A DNA stretch of 8,329 bases from an uncultured Leptospiraceae bacterium (lineage in GTDB: Bacteria > Spirochaetota > Leptospiria > Leptospirales > Leptospiraceae), in the NCBI GenBank assembly GCA_937924465.1, contig CALDSP010000158.1:1-8329 (forward strand). Reading direction: 5' to 3'. Below the pieces are notes generated by a model. The model did not search any database, had not been told where the DNA came from, and saw only the letters and a program-made list of their open reading frames with translations. Positions 1-6,743 of the stretch are shown in pieces. Made by a program: the position numbers and the translations under genes. The first letter of the stretch is position 1, and each line of letters opens with the position of its first letter.

Positions 1-14
1 TTTGTTTTTTTCAT
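1..14 (-). CDS. 5' end of the next operon gene (partial, unidentified)
   Basis: Only the first four codons and part of a fifth are visible, reading M-K-K-T. The start is supported by an ATG at 14-12 preceded by a strong Shine-Dalgarno (AGGAG) with a 6-base spacer. That Shine-Dalgarno overlaps the truB stop codon, so the gene is packed tightly behind truB and should belong to the same transcript. In many bacteria the gene after truB is ribF (FAD synthetase/riboflavin kinase) or rpsO. The M-K-K-T start does not look like a usual S15 N-terminus, so ribF is the likelier guess, but nothing in the visible bases identifies the product. Confidence 0.6.
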
Positions 15-20
15 TTTATT

Positions 21-26
21 CTCCTA
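21..26 (-). promoter_or_regulatory. Shine-Dalgarno of the gene following truB
   Basis: The minus strand reads TAGGAG, in which TAG is the truB stop codon (26-24). It is followed by AATAAA and then ATG at 14-12. This is the best-spaced and most canonical ribosome binding site in the window. Because it is fused to the stop codon of the preceding gene, ribosomes finishing truB end on it, which favours translational coupling. Confidence 0.7.
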
Positions 27-902
27 AGTGATGTATGCAAACACTCTTAAAAATTTATAATCTTCTCCTTGCTTTTCACACCATGCGATAATTTCCCCTT
101 TGTGATTGGAAAATAAAAATTGAGGTGATAGATTAGAAATAAAAATTTTCTTTCCTTCTTTAACTTGCTTTTCTTCAAATTCATTCACTAGTATATTAGG
201 AATATCTAATATTTCTAAAGCAGAAAAAACTTTATACTTTCCCGTTTGAAAGTCTTTTAGAGTATTTGCACCGTTTAAAGAAATTTCTCCAACTTGTGTT
301 CTTGTTAAATTTCCTAAATACATAGGAAATTTCAGTTTTTCAGAAAGATCTATAATCAACTTACGAATATAGGTTCCAGAGCTTACTTTGATTTCAATCG
401 TGAACGACATATCCGTTATTTGCAATATTTTAACATTATAAACTTGAATGGGTCTAGGTTTAGATTCAAAGTCTACATTTTTTCTAAACAAATCTGATTG
501 TCTTTGTCCTGAAATTTTCAAAGCGGAAATTTTAGGTGGAATTTGTTCTTTTATTTGGGTTAAGTTTTCTAACTCTTGGATAAGTTTTTCTTTATTTTGC
601 AAAATCCATGTATTTACTGAATCAAATGAAATCTCGTTTAATACAGTTCCATCTCTATCTCCAGAATCTGTAAACTTCCCAAATCTTACTTCCGCAATAT
701 AAGTTTTATTAGCTGTAAGAAAATAAGAAGAAAAATTTGTATACTTTCCAAATGGTAAAATTAAAAGTCCCTGTGCAAATCTATCTAACGTCCCAGTATG
801 TCCAATTTTATTTACCTTTGTTAAACGTTTAATTGTTTGAACAAAGTCAGAAGAAGTAATATTCTCAGGCTTGTTAACTAAAAAAAAACCACAGTCACTC
901 AA
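24..902 (-). CDS. truB: tRNA pseudouridine(55) synthase TruB
   Basis: This enzyme isomerises U55 to pseudouridine in the T-loop of most tRNAs, in the cytoplasm. The 292-residue length is normal for bacterial TruB. The catalytic motif GHTGTLD lies at residues 34-40, with Asp40 as nucleophile. The conserved Tyr68 sits in K-T-Y, TDSGDRDG follows at 78-85, SALK is at 126-129, GTYIR at 176-180 and LTRTQVG at 199-205. A short C-terminal PUA-like region fills about 215-292. The start is TTG at 902-900. The frame upstream is closed by TAG at 953-951, contains no ATG or GTG, and the domain begins at residue 5, so TTG is the only reasonable choice. The gene overlaps the end of rbfA by 8 bases and has no clear Shine-Dalgarno, so coupled translation is likely. 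Two loops differ from the family consensus: LDR-F-A-Q-G replaces LDP-x-A-x-G, and Ser136 stands where Tyr is usual in the G-x-x-x-Y segment. The catalytic core is intact and the identification is secure. Confidence 0.95.
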   Translation of the reverse strand: MSDCGFFLVNKPENITSSDFVQTIKRLTKVNKIGHTGTLDRFAQGLLILPFGKYTNFSSYFLTANKTYIAEVRFGKFTDSGDRDGTVLNEISFDSVNTWILQNKEKLIQELENLTQIKEQIPPKISALKISGQRQSDLFRKNVDFESKPRPIQVYNVKILQITDMSFTIEIKVSSGTYIRKLIIDLSEKLKFPMYLGNLTRTQVGEISLNGANTLKDFQTGKYKVFSALEILDIPNILVNEFEEKQVKEGKKIFISNLSPQFLFSNHKGEIIAWCEKQGEDYKFLRVFAYIT

Positions 903-1278
903 GTTTTTTTTGCTCTTGTATGCGAAGTTTACTTTCTTGAGAGAGTCTGTCTATTAGCTCATTTACTTTCACTGCTTTAAGATAGTTTTCATCCCAAATA
1001 AAAACAATTTTTGGAGTAACTCTTAATTTTAACTCTTCTGCTAAAACTTTTTGGAAAAAGCCTCTTGCATTTTTCATAGCAGAAAGAAATTTACCTTTTT
1101 GCCTTTCTTCAATATAAGAAGTTATCCAAATTTTTACTATGCTCATATCTGGTGAGAGTTCTGCTCTATGAAAAGATACAATTCCTATACGAGGATCCTT
1201 GACTTTACCAGAGACAAGTAGGCTGGCTAGAACCCGAATAATTTCAGATTCAATTCTTTTTTTACGAATTTCATCCAA
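895..1278 (-). CDS. rbfA: 30S ribosome-binding factor RbfA
   Basis: RbfA is a small KH-fold protein that binds the immature 30S subunit, assists 16S rRNA 5'-end maturation and is needed for efficient growth in the cold. The 127-residue length fits. Family signatures are KDPRIG near residue 27, LSPDMS near 41 with the V-K-I-W strand after it, the A-R-G turn that stands for the KH loop near 71, and LRVTPKIVF-WDE near 84-97. The C-terminal tail is Lys/Glu/Gln-rich. The start is TTG at 1278-1276. It lies three bases after the infB stop codon, which is in the same frame, so no upstream start is possible. A Shine-Dalgarno-like AAGGAAG inside the infB end sits 12 bases away, rather far, so reinitiation by ribosomes leaving infB may help. 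An ATG at 1274 is in another frame and is not the start. Confidence 0.93.
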   Translation of the reverse strand: MDEIRKKRIESEIIRVLASLLVSGKVKDPRIGIVSFHRAELSPDMSIVKIWITSYIEERQKGKFLSAMKNARGFFQKVLAEELKLRVTPKIVFIWDENYLKAVKVNELIDRLSQESKLRIQEQKKLE

Positions 1279-1281
1279 TTT

Positions 1282-3810
1282 TTATTTTAACTTCCTTGGC
1301 ACAATTTGTACTTCATAGGTTTCTAGTTCGTCTCCCTCTTGGATATCGTTGAAACCATCTAAAGCTAAACCACATTCAAACCCTGCTAAAACTTCAGAAA
1401 CATCATCTTTGTTTCGTTTTAGAGATTTGATTTTTCCGTCAAAAACAACTACATCGTTTCGAATTACCCTCACATAATGATTTTTATGAACTTTTCCTTC
1501 AATAACCATACAACCGGCAATGTTTCCTACTTTAGATATATAGAAAATTTTTCGAATTTCTAATTTTCCAGTAGTAACCTCTATTCTCTCCGGCTCTAAA
1601 AGTCCTTCCATGGCAGCACGAATATCATTTTCTACATCGTAAATAATGCTGTAATATTTGATTTGAACTCCCTCTCGTTCTGCAAGAGAAGCAGTTCTTG
1701 GATTGGCTCGAACATGAAACCCTATAATGATGGCGTTAGATGCTGAAGCTAACATAACATCGGAATCAGTAATGGCACCTGTTCCAGAATGAATGACTGT
1801 AAGCCTCACAGACTCATTTGAAAGTTTTTGTAAAGATTTTTCTATTGCTTCTGCAGTTCCACGAACATCACTTTTTATAATAATTTTCAGTTCTTTTAGA
1901 GCACCTTGTTGGATAATTTCATTCATGTTATCCAAAGTAACTCGAACCATATTTTTGGCTTGTCCAATTCGCTGGTATTCTTTTCGATGCTGAGAGATTT
2001 GACGGGCTTCTTTTTCATCGCGTATAACGTCAAAAGGATCTCCCGCATCGGGAACAGAATCCAAACCTGTAACTAAAACGGGACAAGAAGGAGGAGCCTC
2101 TTTAATCGATTGTCCATGATCATTGAACATAGCACGAACTTTTCCAGAGTATACCCCTGCAAGAAAAGGATCCCCCACACGCAGAGTGCCATTTTGAACT
2201 AAGACAGTAGCCACAGGACCACGACCTGGATCTAACCTAGCTTCTAAAACTGTTCCTTTGGCTTTTCGATTTGGATTTGCTTTTAGTTCCAAGATCTCTG
2301 CTTGAAGAAGAATCATCTCCAAAAGTTTATCAATGCCTATTTTTTGTTTAGCAGAAATTTTACAGGTAATTGTGGCTCCTCCCCATTCTTCTGCTTGTAA
2401 ACCCAAGTTCGCTAATTCTTGCATGACCTTTTCCGGATTCGCTTGAGGAAGATCAATCTTATTGATAGCCACTACAATAGGAACCTTGGCTTCTTTTGCA
2501 TGATTGATAGCCTCAATAGTTTGAGGCATAACTCCATCGTCTGCCGCAACTACTAGTACAACTATATCCGTAATAGAAGCACCTCTAGCTCGCATTTGTG
2601 TAAATGCTTCATGACCGGGTGTATCTAAAAATGTAATTGTACCTCGATCTGTGGTTACTTGGTAAGCTCCAATGTGTTGTGTAATTCCTCCTGCTTCACT
2701 TTCTGCTACCGCACTTTGGCGAATTGTATCCAAAAGTTTAGTTTTCCCGTGATCGACATGTCCCATAATAGTTACAACTGGAGGACGCGTGATATAATCC
2801 TCTGGATTGTCGGGTTCTTCGTGAATTACTGTTTCCTCATAAAGCGAAACTATTTTTACTTTACAACCATATTCATCCGCGAGAATTGCGGCAGTTTCAC
2901 TATCAATTACATTGTTGATAGTGACCATGGTGCCCATTTTCATGAGTTTTGCTATCACATCATTGGGTTTGAGATTTAGTTTCTTAGCAAGTTCTCCCAC
3001 TTGAATGTTTTCCATAATGGAAATTTCTTTGGGAACACTAGTTCCACTCACTGGAGTGGATGATTTTTTCTGTTGGATTTGTTTAAAAAACTTAGAATTC
3101 TCTTCTAGAGCTTCTTCTTTTTCTTTTGTTTTTTCAACTATGAATAAATTTCTTTTTCGTCCTGCATGAGAGGCTGTCTCAGTTTGAGCAATCTCGGCGG
3201 GTGGAGTTTCTATAATAGAAAACTTAGAGAGTTTAGGAGCTTGCGAAGGCTTGTTTGTAGGAGAACCCTGTTGTTTATTCTGGTTTGATTTTTGAAATGA
3301 TTTCTTGGAATGTTGCTGACTACTGCTTTGCCTGTTTGCACCTTGTTTTCCCGATTTTGGAATAAAAGAAGAAACTCTCGTACTTGCTCTTTTAGTTCCT
3401 GTTTCTTGTGGAGAGCTAGTGGAACCTGTAGAGGGCTTTTCAGTTTTAATTGGTCTTGAAATAATCGGATTTCTTTCAATCTTATTTGTTAAACCAAGAG
3501 GAGGAGTAGTAGGACTTGGTGAAGATGAGGGAGCAAGCGTAGGTTCTATTTTCTCAGATGAGGTGGAAACACTAACAGAGGATTGTTCTTTTTTAGCTTT
3601 CTCTGCAGATATTTCAGTGGTAATCTCTTCTGTTTTAACTGTTTCTTTTTTGGCTTGTTCTAATTTATCTTTATCAAAAATCCCATCAATTGCTTTTTGT
3701 GACTCTGTGGGAACCGAACTCGCTGAAGTTGATTTCTTTTTTATGATAATCTTTTTCCCAGTACCAAGTTGCTCTTTAATTGACGTTTCGCTGGTTTTTT
3801 TTTCTTCCAT
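1282..3810 (-). CDS. infB: translation initiation factor IF-2
   Basis: IF-2 is the GTPase that brings formyl-Met-tRNA to the 30S subunit and drives 50S joining. It has 842 residues. Residues 1 to about 260 form a low-complexity arm rich in Ser, Thr, Pro, Gln and Lys, likely disordered. An IF2_N module follows (about 264-320, IQVGELAKKLNLKPNDVI-like). The GTPase domain shows G1 GHVDHGKT at 350-357, G2 GGIT at 374-377, G3 DTPGH at 396-400, G4 NKID at 450-453 and G5 SAK at 486-488. The beta-barrel domain II, domain III (around 640-735) and the fMet-tRNA-binding C-terminal barrel (about 740-842) are all present, so the protein is complete. The start is ATG with a 4-base spacer after AAGGGG. The nusA stop lies 20 bases upstream and rbfA starts three bases downstream. 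Codons 3-6 contain a run of nine A bases. The conserved GTPase and C-terminal parts make this certain. Confidence 0.98.
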   Translation of the reverse strand: MEEKKTSETSIKEQLGTGKKIIIKKKSTSASSVPTESQKAIDGIFDKDKLEQAKKETVKTEEITTEISAEKAKKEQSSVSVSTSSEKIEPTLAPSSSPSPTTPPLGLTNKIERNPIISRPIKTEKPSTGSTSSPQETGTKRASTRVSSFIPKSGKQGANRQSSSQQHSKKSFQKSNQNKQQGSPTNKPSQAPKLSKFSIIETPPAEIAQTETASHAGRKRNLFIVEKTKEKEEALEENSKFFKQIQQKKSSTPVSGTSVPKEISIMENIQVGELAKKLNLKPNDVIAKLMKMGTMVTINNVIDSETAAILADEYGCKVKIVSLYEETVIHEEPDNPEDYITRPPVVTIMGHVDHGKTKLLDTIRQSAVAESEAGGITQHIGAYQVTTDRGTITFLDTPGHEAFTQMRARGASITDIVVLVVAADDGVMPQTIEAINHAKEAKVPIVVAINKIDLPQANPEKVMQELANLGLQAEEWGGATITCKISAKQKIGIDKLLEMILLQAEILELKANPNRKAKGTVLEARLDPGRGPVATVLVQNGTLRVGDPFLAGVYSGKVRAMFNDHGQSIKEAPPSCPVLVTGLDSVPDAGDPFDVIRDEKEARQISQHRKEYQRIGQAKNMVRVTLDNMNEIIQQGALKELKIIIKSDVRGTAEAIEKSLQKLSNESVRLTVIHSGTGAITDSDVMLASASNAIIIGFHVRANPRTASLAEREGVQIKYYSIIYDVENDIRAAMEGLLEPERIEVTTGKLEIRKIFYISKVGNIAGCMVIEGKVHKNHYVRVIRNDVVVFDGKIKSLKRNKDDVSEVLAGFECGLALDGFNDIQEGDELETYEVQIVPRKLK

Positions 3811-3814
3811 ATAA

Positions 3815-3820
3815 CCCCTT
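3815..3820 (-). promoter_or_regulatory. Shine-Dalgarno of infB
   Basis: The minus strand reads AAGGGG, followed by TTAT and the infB ATG at 3810-3808. It lies in the 20-base space after the nusA stop codon. The spacer is short, but this is the only purine-rich element there and it agrees with the ATG start chosen for infB. Confidence 0.6.
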
Positions 3821-3830
3821 TTTAGTAGAT

Positions 3831-5207
3831 TTACTCATCTACCAATTCCACCGTTTCCTTCAAAATATTCAAAATTTGTTCAGCAGTTGTCTTACCTATT
3901 CCCGGAATCTTTGCTAGTTCTGTAGGATTCATTTCAATAAGAGTTTCTACATTTTTAATTCCACCTGCTTCAAGAAGAGAAATAACTCTATGACTCAAAC
4001 CCGGAATTTCTCTTAAACTCATTCCCTCTTCTGTTTCCTGAGAGGTTTGAGAATTTTCCTCTTCCTTAGGTTGGAATAATTTTTCAAGTTTAGCTCTTGC
4101 TTCGGGAGCAGTCATACTCTCATTGTAACTAGAAATAGACTTTACATCTAGTCTAAATTTACTAATTTGACTTGCAAGCTTTACATTAGACCCATTGGTC
4201 CCTATTGCCAAAGATAAGGAATCATCAGGAACAATAATTAAAGCTTCTCGATTTTCTGAGTCAATTTTGATTTCTACTGGTTTGGCTGGAGAAATTAAAT
4301 TTACTAAATAGTCAATCATATCTTCGGAATATTGAATAATGTCTATCCTTTCGTTTCCTAATTCTCTAACAATAGACTGAATTCTAACACCCTTCATCCC
4401 AACACATGCCCCTACAGGGTCAATATCGCCTCTTGTACCTTTCACAACAATTTTTGTGCGAACCCCCGGAACTCTAGCAATGTCTACAATTTGAACTAAA
4501 CCATCGTAAATTTCTGGAATTTCCATTTCGAATAATTTTTTTACAAAATCTCCTGAAGCACGCGAGAGACTAACAACTAAAGTTGGTTCGTTATGTTTAT
4601 CTTTTTTAATTTCAACCTTGGAAATAATCGCTTTAAGACGATCCCCCGGCTTAAAACGCTCATTTGGATTTTGCTCTCGCCTAGGCATAATTCCATCTAC
4701 CTTGCCTAAGTCAATACTCATAACGTCCCGATCTACAAATCGCTGAAAATAACCGTGTGTCAATTCTCCTTCTTTTGCTTTGTACTCTTGATAGAGTTGT
4801 TCTATTTCTATTTCCCGAATTTTCTGAAAGACAATTTGACGAGCCTGATTGGAAACAATTCGAGATTCCTTAGGTTTTTCACTAAATTCAAGAAAGCTTC
4901 CAATCTCACAATCAGGATAAATAGATTTAGCTTCATCAAAAGAAATTTCAAGTGGGTTTTTAGTTGGTCCTTCAACAACTTGTTTTTTTATAATAATTTT
5001 TACTTCATTTTTATCTACAAATTCAACGCGAAGAGAATTCTCGTCCTCAATTCCTAACTTTTGTTTATAAGCTAAAGCCAAAGAATCACGAATAATATTC
5101 ATTACAGCTTCTTTGGAAATGTTTAATCCTTTCTCGGCTCGTTCAATGCAGAATTGCTGAACTGCTTCGACAATACTAACTTCTTCTTTTGAGTGCTTCT
5201 TTGCCAT
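3831..5207 (-). CDS. nusA: transcription termination/antitermination factor NusA
   Basis: NusA binds RNA polymerase and nascent RNA and modulates pausing, intrinsic termination and antitermination, including on rRNA operons. It has 458 residues. The N-terminal RNA-polymerase-binding domain covers about 10-130. An S1 domain follows at about 145-210 (GELTHGYFQRF, then DGIMPRREQNP). KH1 (about 230-300) has the GMKG loop at 270-273, and KH2 (about 305-360) has GTNG at 336-339 followed by NVKLASQ. After an acidic linker near 380-395, a helix-hairpin-helix-type module at 397-450 shows two hairpins, IPGLSHRV and IPGIGKTTA. This resembles one acidic C-terminal repeat of the enterobacterial protein rather than two. 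The start is ATG one base after the rimP stop. The only Shine-Dalgarno-like bases (AGG) touch the ATG, so translation probably depends on ribosomes arriving from rimP. Confidence 0.97.
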   Translation of the reverse strand: MAKKHSKEEVSIVEAVQQFCIERAEKGLNISKEAVMNIIRDSLALAYKQKLGIEDENSLRVEFVDKNEVKIIIKKQVVEGPTKNPLEISFDEAKSIYPDCEIGSFLEFSEKPKESRIVSNQARQIVFQKIREIEIEQLYQEYKAKEGELTHGYFQRFVDRDVMSIDLGKVDGIMPRREQNPNERFKPGDRLKAIISKVEIKKDKHNEPTLVVSLSRASGDFVKKLFEMEIPEIYDGLVQIVDIARVPGVRTKIVVKGTRGDIDPVGACVGMKGVRIQSIVRELGNERIDIIQYSEDMIDYLVNLISPAKPVEIKIDSENREALIIVPDDSLSLAIGTNGSNVKLASQISKFRLDVKSISSYNESMTAPEARAKLEKLFQPKEEENSQTSQETEEGMSLREIPGLSHRVISLLEAGGIKNVETLIEMNPTELAKIPGIGKTTAEQILNILKETVELVDE

Positions 5208-5208
5208 C

Positions 5209-5700
5209 CTAATAATCTAAATACAAATTTCCTTTTTTAATATCTTTCAGAGTTAAGAAAAAACTTTTTTTTAATTTTTCTTTTGTATTTTTACGTTTAC
5301 CTGCATAAGATTGAAATTCAAAAACCCCTTCCTTCTGAGAAATGAAATGGACAACTTCCGCTTTCTCTAGACCATTCTCATCTACAAACCGAATTTTCAT
5401 AGGAAGATTTTTAAATCTTTCCAGGTCACCGGGAATCTTGATTTCTCTTTCAGCTCCTGCAGAGCTTACTTGCAATGTATAGTTCTCATTAGGAAATCTC
5501 TCATCCAACGCCTTATGCAAGGTATGGGAGATAGCTTCACAATCCCCTAAAGAAACAGAACCATAAAAATGTTCTAAGTTGTCAAGATTTATTTCTATAA
5601 GATAATGGGACTTTTTTTGAATCACTTTGATTGAATAAAGAATTATGGGAGGAAGTAAAATTTCTTCTAAAATCTCCCGTAAATTACTTTCATTTATCAA
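5209..5700 (-). CDS. rimP: ribosome maturation factor RimP
   Basis: RimP helps early assembly of the 30S subunit, and its gene commonly precedes nusA. The 163-residue length is usual. Family features are the SLGDCEAISHTLHKALDE stretch (residues about 50-67), which matches the V-x-L-x-D-C-x-x-x-S-x-x-x-x-x-x-L-D pattern, and LQVSSAGAEREIKIPGD-x-E-R-F (about 76-97), which matches the usual V-S-S-P-G-x-x-R segment with Ala in place of Pro. The C-terminal SH3-like part is Lys-rich. The start is TTG at 5700-5698. The frame is open for 19 more codons upstream to a TAA at 5760-5758, but these hold no ATG, GTG or other TTG. A Shine-Dalgarno AAAGGA stands 9 bases before the TTG. This is the first gene of the operon, behind the 194-base spacer that carries the proposed promoter. 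Confidence 0.92.
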   Translation of the reverse strand: MINESNLREILEEILLPPIILYSIKVIQKKSHYLIEINLDNLEHFYGSVSLGDCEAISHTLHKALDERFPNENYTLQVSSAGAEREIKIPGDLERFKNLPMKIRFVDENGLEKAEVVHFISQKEGVFEFQSYAGKRKNTKEKLKKSFFLTLKDIKKGNLYLDY

Positions 5701-5709
5701 CCCTAAATG

Positions 5710-5715
5710 TCCTTT
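5710..5715 (-). promoter_or_regulatory. Shine-Dalgarno that supports the rimP TTG start
   Basis: The minus strand reads AAAGGA, then a 9-base spacer, then TTG at 5700-5698. The out-of-frame ATG at 5694-5692 would lie too far away and would not read the RimP frame, so this site favours TTG. Confidence 0.6.
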
Positions 5716-5754
5716 AAGAACCAGAGAACGAACTACCCGGTCATCTTGAAACCT

Positions 5755-5782
5755 ATATTATTTATACCAGGATTTTTGTAAA
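5755..5782 (-). promoter_or_regulatory. candidate sigma-70-type promoter of the rimP-nusA-infB operon
   Basis: On the minus strand a -35 like TTTACA (5782-5777) is separated by 16 bases from a -10 like TAATAT (5760-5755). A second -10 candidate, TATAAA at 5766-5761, is preceded by TGG and could act as an extended -10. Transcription would begin near 5748 and leave a leader of about 48 bases before the rimP TTG. The position, in the only sizeable gap between the two gene blocks, fits an operon promoter. AT-rich sequence gives such matches easily by chance, so confidence is moderate. Confidence 0.45.
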
Positions 5783-5804
5783 TCATTTATATTATCATAA
5801 ATGA
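5783..5804. repeat. perfect 8-bp inverted repeat next to the proposed -35
   Basis: The arms TCATTTAT (5783-5790) and ATAAATGA (5797-5804) are exact reverse complements, separated by six bases (ATTATC). The repeat ends exactly where the proposed -35 hexamer begins on the minus strand. It could be a binding site for a dimeric regulator or simply an AT-rich palindrome. As RNA its stem would be weak, with only two G-C pairs, and no long U-run follows on either strand, so it does not look like a terminator. Confidence 0.5.
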
Positions 5805-5894
5805 AAATAGATTAAAAAGTAAAAGCTCATACAAAAATTTCAAAAAAGAAATTACTTTAAGCATAACAAATTTTAAATCAAAGCACTCAAAAAT

Positions 5895-6743
5895 CTAATT
5901 CTCTTTATTATAATATGCTAATATAGTTTCTTTTTGAGTTTCAGTGAGCCATCCTTTCTCTATAAAAACAGCAAGAATAATTGGTAAGGTATCTTTTGGA
6001 ATAACTGCACATTTTTCAAAAATTTCCAAGTAACTGAAAGGCTTTCCTCTTATTTTCTCCTCTCTTTCTAACTCTTCAAAAAAGAAAGAAGCTACTCTAA
6101 GTTGATCAAAAATTGTAGTATATTCTTCTAAATAAGATAAATATTCTTCATCAGAATTATTTGTAGCTAAATTAAAAACAAAGTCATACATTTGCATGTC
6201 TTGAGCGGCAATTTTTTGAATCTCTGGGCCTAAACGTTTAAAAAATTCTAAGATTTTATGAGAAGGCACACTTCCAGAAGAAGTCATAAGTTTCAAATGA
6301 ACTAAATCTATTTTTCGTAAAATTACCTTTGTAGCCTCAGTATCTTTTGTTTGTAAGATCAAATGTTTAAATATTATAGCGTATTCAGCTTTGCTTAAAT
6401 AGGTCCAATAAGAAGAAATAAGCTCGGGAGGAGATTTTTTTTGTAAAATAGCTTTATGATAAGCTGTTACTTGACAATAAAAAAGTTCCATTAAAGCTTC
6501 TGGATAAAACATTGGATTTTGTAAAATTCTTCTAACTGTAGTCTTTTGCACGTAACGTAAATAATAATCTAGTAAATAAGTAAATCCTACATCATCCAAT
6601 ATAGCAGAGGCAATTAAAATAGGAGGAACTTCGTTTAAAGCTTCTTCAATTTTTTTAAAGTTGGGAATGGGTTTAATCATTTCAAAATCCAAATTTCGAA
6701 AACTTGGATTTTCTTTATAAGAAAGAATTTCAACTTTTGTCAT
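5895..6743 (-). CDS. uncharacterised 282-residue protein coupled to the permease
   Basis: I do not recognise this protein. It has no signal peptide, no long hydrophobic segment and no nucleotide-binding or catalytic motif I can name, so a soluble cytoplasmic protein is likely. The sequence looks almost entirely helical, rich in Leu, Ile, Glu, Lys, Tyr and Phe. Hydrophobic patches lie at about 39-66 (PPILIASAILDDVGF-like), 77-100, 108-132 and 196-227 (YLSYLEEY, then FFFEELEREEK). The C-terminal 50 residues (PKDTLPIILAVFIEKGWLT and on) could form a small winged or helical end domain. The ATG lies inside the permease stop region (ATGA, a 4-base overlap). A GAGGG ribosome site stands 3 bases before it, so it is co-translated with the permease. 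Coding use resembles the neighbours and the frame is intact. Function is open; a partner or regulator of the permease is only a guess from coupling. Confidence 0.85.
   Translation of the reverse strand: MTKVEILSYKENPSFRNLDFEMIKPIPNFKKIEEALNEVPPILIASAILDDVGFTYLLDYYLRYVQKTTVRRILQNPMFYPEALMELFYCQVTAYHKAILQKKSPPELISSYWTYLSKAEYAIIFKHLILQTKDTEATKVILRKIDLVHLKLMTSSGSVPSHKILEFFKRLGPEIQKIAAQDMQMYDFVFNLATNNSDEEYLSYLEEYTTIFDQLRVASFFFEELEREEKIRGKPFSYLEIFEKCAVIPKDTLPIILAVFIEKGWLTETQKETILAYYNKEN

Noticed and set aside
3005..3013. Internal ATG (infB codon 266, minus strand) as an alternative start giving a short IF-2 form
   Set aside because: Short IF-2 forms exist in enterobacteria, but no Shine-Dalgarno precedes this Met, so an internal start is not supported here.
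3210..3479. 89-codon minus-strand frame inside infB
   Set aside because: It is an out-of-frame reading of the IF-2 N-terminal arm, with no ribosome site and no known domain.
3419..3814. 131-codon plus-strand open frame opposite the infB 5' region
   Set aside because: It is antisense to the low-complexity arm of IF-2, reads as a Ser/Val/Phe-rich sequence with no recognisable domain, and lacks a convincing start context. It is a shadow frame.
5733..5744. Three-codon mini-ORF (ATG ACC GGG TAG) in the rimP leader as a regulatory upstream ORF
   Set aside because: If transcription begins near 5748 as proposed, almost no leader would precede it and there would be no ribosome site. A chance occurrence is more likely.
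5833..5853. Inverted repeat AATTTC-TTTTTT-GAAATT on the minus strand followed by TTTG, as a terminator after the 282-residue gene
   Set aside because: The stem has six pairs with only one G-C, and the trailing T-run is short, so an intrinsic terminator is not supported. Some termination in this spacer is plausible but I cannot place it.
5701..5894. A tRNA gene before rimP, as the initiator tRNA gene is in some proteobacteria
   Set aside because: No cloverleaf arms or CCA end can be drawn on either strand. The spacer is mostly AT-rich and the GGTTC-like bases at 5722-5718 have no matching T-stem.
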